DNA of 45,000 nucleotides from Prorocentrum cordatum. Taxonomy: Eukaryota; Sar; Dinophyceae; Prorocentrales; Prorocentraceae. The stretch is from positions 1-45,000 of the forward strand of contig CAUYUJ010003888.1 of the NCBI GenBank assembly GCA_963575745.1, in the 5' to 3' direction. Positions 38,846 to 45,000 of this stretch are shown here, one piece after another; position 1 is the first letter of the stretch; every line of letters begins with the position of its first letter. The translations under genes were made by a program, and so were the position numbers. Under the pieces are notes generated by a model. That model saw only the letters and a list, made by a program, of their open reading frames with translations. It ran no database searches and was not told the origin of the DNA.

Positions 38846-39155
38846 AGGCACGGCAGCGAGATGGGCAGAAGGCCACTAGATACACGAATGCACGCACATG
38901 TGCAAATACATTCACACGTCTGACGACCCCACTGCATGGCTGCGGGGTTGCCGCATGGTTGCCAAGGAGTACCAGAAAAAATGAGCATACGCATGTCTGG
39001 ATTCACATGCTCTCGCCCAGGCCAGCCACGTCATATGTCTCAAGCTCCCTGGCATGTGTACATGAGTTCAGGTAGCGAATTAGCTAACCCGTAGCAGAAC
39101 ACTCGCGCGCGCGTACAAGTTGTAGCTAGAGGCCGCAGACCACGAGCATGAACAA
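38846..39155. other. unique DNA with a CG-repeat hairpin
   Basis: 39091-39128: TAGCAGAACACT, CGCGCGCGCG and TACAAGTTGTAGCTA can pair imperfectly, resembling the palindromes at 6683 and 31630. No gene seen. Confidence 0.45.
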
Positions 39156-39159
39156 CTCC

Positions 39160-39585
39160 AGCTCCAACGTCACGGTCTTCTCCTCCTCATCGTCCTCGTC
39201 ATCATCCTCACCCCTCCTTCCTCCTCCCTTCTCTTTCTCATCACCGCCCTCTGTTTCCTTTCCTCCATCATGTCCCACCCTCTCCCACACGTCTGGACAA
39301 CTCCAATTCCTCTTCCTCGGCATCGTCCTCCTGAAACCAATTGTTGCTCTCACGGTCTCCATCGGCCCTTATCCCTCCTACCTCATCGGTCATTACTCTC
39401 CACCTCCCGTCTCCATCCGCACTCCGCCTTCTTCTATTATCTGTCCTCCTCCTTTCCCGTTCACGCCTTCCTCTGTCCTCTGTCCTCCTTCCTTACCGTC
39501 CCTTCCCCATGTCCTCCTCCCTTCCCGGTCCCTCCCCCTACCTCATCCGTCCCCCCCAGATCCACGCAAAGGGACACGGTTTAAA
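39160..39585. repeat. pyrimidine-rich tract
   Basis: TCCTCCTC/CCTTCC-type DNA with a TCATCGTCCTCGTCATCATC start. Open frames on plus (Ser/Pro-rich) are composition effects. Confidence 0.6.
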
Positions 39586-39587
39586 CT

Positions 39588-39827
39588 TCAACACTGAAAG
39601 ACATCGGAAAGGCGCGATAAACAAACAACAAAACAAAGGCGGTGTTTACGTGTTCGTGCGGGTAGCCACCCAAACAAGGTCATAGAGGTATTGAACAAAT
39701 AGAAAAGGCATATCAGAAGGAAAGAAGAAACCAGCTTCGCATACACATGATGAGGAGTCCAATGCAGTTGCCCGCGGTGCGTGGGAACGAGCAGACCCTG
39801 CACTGTCTGGAAGGTGGAACCTCGCAA
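39588..39827 (-). CDS. candidate exon, weak
   Basis: On minus CCACCTTCCAG precedes TVQGLLVPTHRGQLHWTPHH VYAKL, then a hydrophobic segment SSFLLICLFYLFNTSMTLFG before a stop. It could be the exon following the one at 39879-39992. Confidence 0.25.
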   Translation of the reverse strand: MRGSTFQTVQGLLVPTHRGQLHWTPHHVYAKLVSSFLLICLFYLFNTSMTLFGWLPARTRKHRLCFVVCLSRLSDVFQC

Positions 39828-39878
39828 ACAGACAGCCCGCCGCAGCGGCCGTGGTCTACCCAGGGGACGCCTCCAGGT

Positions 39879-39992
39879 TCAGCCCTGCCCTTCGTCGTAC
39901 GACGGCCGCGTGGAGACACCGAAAATCCACCAACGGCGAAGTTGGGCCTCAACCTCCCTGATGAGGGCCTGGGCGGCGTCGCGCCTACCTCT
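39879..39992 (-). CDS. candidate exon, unknown protein
   Basis: On minus a C/T-rich run and CTGAAG precede RGRRDAAQALIREVEAQLRR WWIFGVSTRPSYDEGQG and a TGA at 39879. The sequence is distinctly protein-like (amphipathic helix, then an aromatic turn). The donor or stop end is unresolved. Confidence 0.35.
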   Translation of the reverse strand, partial: RGRRDAAQALIREVEAQLRRWWIFGVSTRPSYDEGQG

Positions 39993-40199
39993 TCAGAGCC
40001 GTCCGGTTGGGGGGAGGGGGGAGAACCCCGCTTCTGTGGAAATTGTCCGAGCACGCCCCCCACGACATGGGACGAGTCGCCCGCGCGGCCCGCGCAGAAG
40101 AAGCGTTGGGCTACGCATCCGGCGGCTTCCAGCGCCCCGCCCCTGGAATGCAGATGTAAAGGAGCCTCGCGCGAAGCACCGCGCATCCGGGACTGAGGT

Positions 40200-40480
40200 T
40201 GAAGATTGAGGCTGATATGGAGGTTGAGGGGCGGAAGGGGGAGGCGGAGGCCGAAGGGAGCTTGGAGGGCACAGCGAAGGCGAGGGGGTGTCAGGGGAAG
40301 GCGAGGGCGTCCGAGGGCGAAGGGGGGAGAGAGCGGAAAAGGGGGGGAGTGGGAGGCTGAGGTCGGGAGGAATGGGGGGAGGCAAGGGGAGGAGTGAGGG
40401 AGACGGAGGAGAAGAATGAGGGGGGGGGGGAGGCAGAGGTTGAGAGGGAGGTGGGATGAAGGTCGAGGCTGGGGCCAAGG
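40200..40480 (+). repeat. G-rich GGGAGGNGGAGG tract
   Basis: Degenerate G-rich repeat with many GGG and GGGG runs on plus, up to ten Gs near 40420. It could form G-quadruplexes. Proline/serine frames on minus are artefacts. Confidence 0.7.
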
Positions 40481-40927
40481 TTGAGGACAAAACTGAAACA
40501 GAAGCCGAAAGGTGGCCCGCGCCCCCGCTCCCGGCGCCTGTGGCGGCTTTGGCTGGTTCGGCTTGCCGTGGTTGGGCGCCCCAGCGCCCTGGCAGCCGCG
40601 GCGGCGGACGGACTGGGGGGCGCCACCCGCCTCAGCACACCACAACAGGGATCACGCAACCTGGAAATGGGAGGGAGGGAGGAAGAGAGGAGTGAGGACG
40701 ATGCAGGATGGAGGGAGATACGACGTATCAGGAGAAGAGGAAGGATGTTAGGAGTGAGGAGTAGGGGGGGACCTTGGCCAACGATCGAGCGAAAAGGGAT
40801 TTGAGCGAGGAAGAATCCATCCGATCTTGTGAGAACTGGTCGACGGCAGGTGCTGCTCCGTTTGCTGAACGGGCCGGCCGTCGGGGGGCCCACCATGTGA
40901 GGTCTTGAGCGCTCCCGTGAGGCATTA
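40481..40927. other. unassigned
   Basis: A minus-strand frame through 40930-40730 (DLTWWAPRRPARSANGAAPA, SQDRMDSSSLKSLFARSLAK) is protein-like and might be a further exon. 40625-40780 is GA-rich. Confidence 0.25.
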
Positions 40928-40933
40928 GGGGGC

Positions 40934-41146
40934 TCACGGCGCAGGAGGAGGGGCGAGGTGACGATGATGGTAACGCAGGTTGGTGATGAATTTCCCGTGT
41001 GCGTCGGCATAGGTCACGTTGGCGTTGGGCAAGCGGGACACTTGGGGCCCGTTTCCTCTCGAGAACCCCACGGCTACGCGCCAAAACAGGTGCTTGCAAC
41101 GACCGCGTGAATGTTGCGTTATGTGAAGCTCCAGCACGGCCAACAC
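40934..41146 (-). CDS. candidate coding exon, unknown protein
   Basis: On minus a 70-codon frame, LAVLELHITQHSRGRCKHLF WRVAVGFSRGNGPQVSRLPN ANVTYADAHGKFITNLRYHH RHLAPPPAP, ends at TGA 40934. Residue mix is convincing, but a second minus frame over the same DNA is also open. The upstream boundary is unclear. Not recognised. Confidence 0.35.
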   Translation of the reverse strand: MLAVLELHITQHSRGRCKHLFWRVAVGFSRGNGPQVSRLPNANVTYADAHGKFITNLRYHHRHLAPPPAP

Positions 41147-41221
41147 CGCGCCATTGGAGCATGTTTCGCGTGCGTGTGTATACGTATGTGTACGTTTGTA
41201 CGCGTGTACATCTAGTTGTAG

Positions 41222-41300
41222 CTATATATATATATATATATATATATAGCTGCATGTATATAGAGATGTGCATAGTTATATATATATATATTACTACGCT
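41222..41300. repeat. (TA)n runs
   Basis: Two TA runs (41224-41249 and 41277-41291) just downstream of the LINE 3' region. Confidence 0.85.
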
Positions 41301-41481
41301 CAACCCCTCAAGGCTTCTAGCGAGGCTTCTATAATATGTTATAGACTTCCTGCGGCACTGCGGGCACGGCGCGGCAACACCCGCAGCGCTGACCACCTCT
41401 GCGGCCAGGCTCTGCCGCGAGCGTCCAGCACCACGCCTCTGCGCAGTGCCTCGGCCACTCGCAACACATCATCACGAGAGA

Positions 41482-42243
41482 TTATGACTTCTTGGCCTTC
41501 TTCTTTGCAGAAGGACCACTCTTTGAATTCTTTGGTTTGAACGCCAACGCCGCCACCTCTTTAGCAGCGGCTGTCCTCGGCGCAAAATCCTCAAGGATAA
41601 ACATGCCTACTTTCTCAAGCGCGCTGTCAAACATCAGGATACGGAGGTCATTCATCACAGCCTCCCGAGGAAAGAAGAATATCCACTTATCCATTGCAAC
41701 ACCGTCAACCTCCACCTCCACTCGAAAGGCTCGCTGACAACGTATCGAAGTGTCAGCCTTAGCACGCTCGCCAAAGGCAATGACATTTTTGACTGCCTGC
41801 AGCGCTGCCCCCGTGGCATTGACTTTGTCCATCATCCCAGGCTGCAGTGGGAACTGAGACAAGCGAACCATCAAGCCACGCCCATACACATCAGGTTTCT
41901 TTCCGTGCGGGTGACCACGAAAATCATTGTTTTCTTCCTCTGCCTTTGCCCTTGCCGTTTTTCCCTCCTTGGTATAGTCTGTCTCCAGCTTGCGCATCAA
42001 CTTGGCGAACACCCCGTCCGACGGCGACTGCAGCACGAGGTTGTCGATTCTGGCGTGGCTGCGATTCTCGTCCACCAGCTGCATCGTACACTCCGCCATC
42101 GCCATCGCCAACTTCTTCAAGTTGGTCGGTACCTCGTCCTCGTCCTTTTCCTTTGCCTCTCCCTCGCCCTTGCCCTCTCGCTTGCGCCTGGGGGCCTCGC
42201 TCCCTGCAGTCAGCGACGCGCCCCACTCTCCGAACATCGCCAT
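41482..42243 (-). CDS. LINE downstream frame (253 aa), overlaps the RT frame
   Basis: ATG at 42243 gives MAMFGEWGASLTAGSEAPRR, a Lys/Glu-rich stretch, then a well-ordered part: NLKKLAMAMAECTMQLVDEN, DGVFAKLMRKLETDYTKEGK, PDVYGRGLMVRLSQFPLQPG, NATGAALQAVKNVIAFGERA, AFRVEVEVDGVAMDKWIFFF, MFDSALEKVGMFILEDFAPR. A basic tail ends PSAKKKAKKS. It overlaps the 3' 320 nt of the RT frame in another phase. No known domain is recognised. The open frame extends upstream to 42417 without ATG need. Function, perhaps nucleic-acid binding, is only a guess. Confidence 0.65.
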   Translation of the reverse strand: MAMFGEWGASLTAGSEAPRRKREGKGEGEAKEKDEDEVPTNLKKLAMAMAECTMQLVDENRSHARIDNLVLQSPSDGVFAKLMRKLETDYTKEGKTARAKAEEENNDFRGHPHGKKPDVYGRGLMVRLSQFPLQPGMMDKVNATGAALQAVKNVIAFGERAKADTSIRCQRAFRVEVEVDGVAMDKWIFFFPREAVMNDLRILMFDSALEKVGMFILEDFAPRTAAAKEVAALAFKPKNSKSGPSAKKKAKKS

Positions 42244-43927
42244 CTGCGTCGTGACTGGCAGCTGCAGGTCGTCGAAGCACCGCCGCGGGCCTCCGAAGCA
42301 CAGCAGGGGGCGCTCGAGGGGCCTGTGGAATCTGATCCACTGAAACTTGAAGAGCTTGAGCCCGTGCCTCCAATGACGCAGTGCAACGTTGTCGAACATG
42401 GCGCAAAAGAGTGTCACGACGTGTGAACTGCTGCTGGCACAGTGGGCACTTCAGATCAGACACATCTGCAAGCGGACGTGCGCTATGCATACGAGCTCTA
42501 TGCATGGCTAACCCACGTTCACCATTACAGACTTCACCACACCCAGGACACACAATCGAGCGAACAACTTCAAAGCCACTTACGTCGTGGCGAGAATGAA
42601 AAGACAGAACACACTTAAGATACGCAATAGGCATAAGTGCCAACTCCCGAAGCCACTCACGTTCGATAATATCGCCGACGACATCGAGACCAGCACTCTG
42701 ACACAATTCGGCTCTGCGGGCCTCGGGGAGAGAGGATAAAAGCTCACGGAGATCACGACACAGAGAGGCCATTCGATCACTAACAGCACACCCACCTCCA
42801 CCTCCTTCTGTTTCAAAAGATAGCCTTCCAAACATTAGAGCACGGACGCCCACGGAGCCGTCATATGCAAGCGGGGCACCAGCAGGGTCCTCAAGGAAAA
42901 CAGGTCGCAGAACATGTCTCCACCAGCACAACCGTCGATGCACAAGAGTAGGATGGATACTAAATACACGAGCACGTTCACGAATGACTGGGTTCGAAAC
43001 TCGTTCGAGGTGCACTGGGCTCTTCAACAGATGACGAAGCTTTTTGGTCTGGAAACGTTCAACCCGGGCCTCGTCGGAGGCCGTCATGACACACACCTCG
43101 GTCGCATACAGTAAGATAGAGCGGGCCAGGGAGTTCCAAAGCCGAATCTTCAATGCGGTAGATATGGATGTGCTACGCCAAACTCGCAGGGTAAGTCGAG
43201 CATGTGCGGCTGTGGCCTTAGAAATACGAGTAGTGATCTCCTCAGAAGACCTACCGCCCCCTCTCACCTGAGCCCCCGCGTACTTAACCGACGGCGTGGC
43301 CGAAAAGGCCGAGTCCCCCGCACCAAACTTCACCATCTTTTTTTGGATATCGGTGTTGAGCTTCTTGGAGCCCTTCCCGCGGACCACGAACAAAGCCTCG
43401 GTTTTGCTGACATTGACCTTCATCTGTTTTTCCAGGACCGCACTCTGGACAAGCGAAACAAAATCCTCGATAACCCCGAAGTCCGCCACCTCCAAGAAGG
43501 AGACAAGGTCATCGACAAACTCCAATTGCGACGCATCCAGAGAGACAAGATCAAGGTCGGTGCTCAACAGCGTGCCGTGCTCACGTCTCTTAGTGAGAGT
43601 CGGGTCAAAGCACACGCTGATGGGGTCATAGCCAGCAGATTCACGGGCCTTCTGGATATCTCTGACCACGAACTCATACACAGCGAGAAAGAGAGCAGGT
43701 CCCTCAACACTGCCCTGCCGCACCCCTTTCTGGATCCAGAGCCTCCGCATAACCTTCTGAGTCTTGATATCCCGAACCAGGTAGCAGGTGCCATCATGGA
43801 GGCGTTCTTCAAATAGAGCTAACCCCTTAGAGAGAGCGAGGTCCTCAAGAGCCCTCCAGATATCATCCCTGGCCAACTTATCAAAGGCCTTCTCGAGGTC
43901 AAACAAGATAGCCGCCAAGATAGACAC
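41924..43927 (-). CDS. LINE reverse transcriptase with C-terminal zinc fingers
   Basis: A 667-codon frame. Near the start ILFDLEKAFD (residues 7-16) is RT motif A with the first catalytic Asp. GVRQGSVEGPALF (68-80) is motif B. LEFVDDL (135-141) is motif C with the FVDD active-site pair, normally YADD. A thumb-like region follows, with LWNSLARSILLYATEVCVMT typical of LINE RTs. C-x2-C-x12-H-x4-H at 460-481 and C-x2-C-x12-H-x4-C at 494-515 are zinc-binding. The tail is Ala/Pro/Arg/Gly-rich (LRRPAAVLRRPAAA). The true N-terminus lies upstream in another phase, since motif 0-2 (below) is separated by a frameshift. Confidence 0.85.
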   Translation of the reverse strand: MSILAAILFDLEKAFDKLARDDIWRALEDLALSKGLALFEERLHDGTCYLVRDIKTQKVMRRLWIQKGVRQGSVEGPALFLAVYEFVVRDIQKARESAGYDPISVCFDPTLTKRREHGTLLSTDLDLVSLDASQLEFVDDLVSFLEVADFGVIEDFVSLVQSAVLEKQMKVNVSKTEALFVVRGKGSKKLNTDIQKKMVKFGAGDSAFSATPSVKYAGAQVRGGGRSSEEITTRISKATAAHARLTLRVWRSTSISTALKIRLWNSLARSILLYATEVCVMTASDEARVERFQTKKLRHLLKSPVHLERVSNPVIRERARVFSIHPTLVHRRLCWWRHVLRPVFLEDPAGAPLAYDGSVGVRALMFGRLSFETEGGGGGCAVSDRMASLCRDLRELLSSLPEARRAELCQSAGLDVVGDIIEREWLRELALMPIAYLKCVLSFHSRHDVSGFEVVRSIVCPGCGEVCNGERGLAMHRARMHSARPLADVSDLKCPLCQQQFTRRDTLLRHVRQRCTASLEARAQALQVSVDQIPQAPRAPPAVLRRPAAVLRRPAAASHDADGDVRRVGRVADCRERGPQAQARGQGRGRGKGKGRGRGTDQLEEVGDGDGGVYDAAGGRESQPRQNRQPRAAVAVGRGVRQVDAQAGDRLYQGGKNGKGKGRGRKQ

Positions 43928-44039
43928 CTTTCTCTTAGATTTCCTGGAATTTCTGAACCTTCGGAGTATTTCATCAAAACATGCCAGAGCGTCCCGAGTA
44001 GCACGTCCAGGAAGAGCCCCAAACTGGAATACCGATACA

Positions 44040-45000
44040 CAGCAGCAGCCAACCCATATCGAAACGGTGATAAAGCTAATCTAGAAACCATCTTACCCAA
44101 GTGCGCCAAGATATTCAAAGTACGATAATGGTTGGCAGCATTCGACCCGTCACCTTTTGGTTTTCTCAGAAACACAGTCTCCCCGCCCTTACATTGTGAT
44201 GGGATCTCCAAACGAGAACCCACAGCAGCGACGAGATAAGTAAGCGGTAGTGCCACAACTGGAAGAGCAAGTTTCCAGAGCTCAGCAACGGCACCCACTG
44301 AAAAGGTCACGTTCACATCAGAATCCTGCGCAATCCGTAATCATGGTGCAGCTTTGTTATTCGGCAAAGACCCAATAGCATTCTCGACCGTCTCTTGCGT
44401 GATATTAATAAGATGATGCAGCTTATCATTTTCTTCAACCGCGCGCTGGCAGGCCAAGGGGGGGCGCTCATCCAGCGGAAGTTCCGTACCCTCAAGTATC
44501 TGAATCAAAGCCTGAGTACGAACATCCATCTCATGGTCAAGATCCATACACGGCGCGTTCCCATCCCACACGGTCACCATCGGCGCAGACGGTTTTGGAG
44601 CTAATCTATGGACCAACTTATATACTCCTCTTATGTCTTGCCTGCGTGCAGCCTCCTCAGCTTCCCCACAGAGAGCTTATGCCGCCTTTTGCTTCTCGGC
44701 CTTAATCGCCAGCTTAGCGTCGCGACGAGCCTGCTTCCACTTCGCCATCGCATGCATTTCCTGTTGGGAGCCTGCCCGTCTGCATTGGATAATAGCCAGT
44801 CGCTTCTGAAGTGCATGCTTACGTTGAATCAAAGCAATCGCTTCGTCAGAAAAATTCCAGTTAGACCTACACGATTTCGACTTCGGATCCATAACAAAAA
44901 TCGGAGCAGCCGCATCAACAACTGTCGCTTCAAGCGCAGCCAAGTACGAGGTAGTACTATCAAAGACCAGAAAATGTCCACGCACTTGCTCCCACGGTCG
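44040..45000 (-). pseudogene. LINE N-terminal RT and linker, two nonsense codons
   Basis: One minus-strand frame from 45000 to about 44060 contains AIALIQRKHALQKRLAIIQC, AMAKWKQARRDAKLAIKAEK, VYKLVHRLAPKPSAPMVTVW, NAIGSLPNNKAAP, ETVFLRKPKGDGSNAANHYR and TLNILAHLGKMVSRLA. The last two are the LINE RT entry motifs. It is broken by TAA at 44677-44679 and TGA at 44341-44343. Near 44040-44090 the reading shifts phase: the expected continuation VFQFGALPGRATRDALACFD lies in the frame of the 667-codon ORF. So one frameshift and two nonsense changes separate the conserved parts. Confidence 0.75.

Larger units (their letters stand above)
41320..45000 (-). mobile_element. LINE-type retrotransposon, 3' part, 5' end beyond window
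   Basis: It occupies the minus strand from 45000 to about 41330. It includes a linker region, a reverse transcriptase, two zinc knuckle/finger motifs and an overlapping downstream frame. The endonuclease part would lie beyond 45000. The 3' end is not defined: no poly(A) tail is visible, and a frame after 41482 (EVIISRDDVLRVAEALRRGV, VLDARGRAWPQRWSAL) runs to a TAA near 41341. The upstream frame is broken, so this copy is probably inactive. Confidence 0.8.

Noticed and set aside
1-45000. Spliced-leader RNA, 5S, tRNA or rRNA gene
   Set aside because: No full leader, box A/B promoter pair or conserved rRNA segment was recognised by eye on either strand.

Overview
The window reads as nuclear DNA of a dinoflagellate. 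The grounds are: very low gene density; a mosaic of tandem repeats, microsatellites and small mobile elements; short coding exons separated by repeat-filled introns with GT-AG and possibly GC-AG ends; a LINE reverse transcriptase of the kind seen in dinoflagellates; alanine/proline-rich KRPAAA-type protein segments; and a strong bias of convincing coding signals to one (minus) strand. No dinoflagellate spliced-leader gene, rRNA or tRNA was recognised, so the assignment is an inference and not proven.

Layout. 0.6-11.7 kb: minus-strand coding exons, none of recognised function. One compact gene starts at 11691. A second gene starts at 10917 and appears to run through many exons toward 1723 or 625. 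Its introns hold many copies of a decamer, CCGTAAGATA on the coding strand, in two or three tandem units. At five exon ends the exon abuts such a decamer, which supplies a GTAAG donor or an AAG acceptor. The decamer was not seen beyond 11.1 kb. Three short TA/CAGT-ended MITEs (428, 4803, 10006) lie among these exons. 6.9-9.2 kb holds CCAAGA-type repeats and a 303/323-bp tandem array broken by a poly(A) tract.

11.7-24.6 kb: almost entirely repeats. There is an AT-rich 124-bp array, three unrelated satellites with periods near 100 bp (12.4-13.9, 13.9-14.7, 23.4-24.2 kb), a family of elements with conserved ends and CCAAGANGGCC interiors (15.7-18.4 and 21.0-22.2 kb), 73-bp and 75-bp minisatellites, and degenerate TTGCN arrays. 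24.6-26.2 kb holds a partial tandem duplication with intron-like and exon-like conservation on the minus strand.

26.2-31.6 kb: a composite repeat present three times. The order of parts is the same each time: a hairpin module, a 12-bp array, a CAT array (two copies only), a GGGACACC array and a conserved tail.

31.6-41.4 kb: CG-rich palindromes, more CCAAGA-type DNA, large GTAA and ATGT microsatellites, and candidate minus-strand exons (36.9-38.1 and 39.9-41.1 kb). 41.5-45 kb: the 3' part of a minus-strand LINE. Its upstream RT region has two nonsense codons and a frameshift, while its downstream RT/zinc-finger frame is open and is overlapped by a further reading frame.

Because the DNA is GC-rich, stop codons are rare in all frames, so many long open frames are not genes. 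Coding calls rest on amino-acid composition, splice-site fit and phase agreement, and most carry low confidence.
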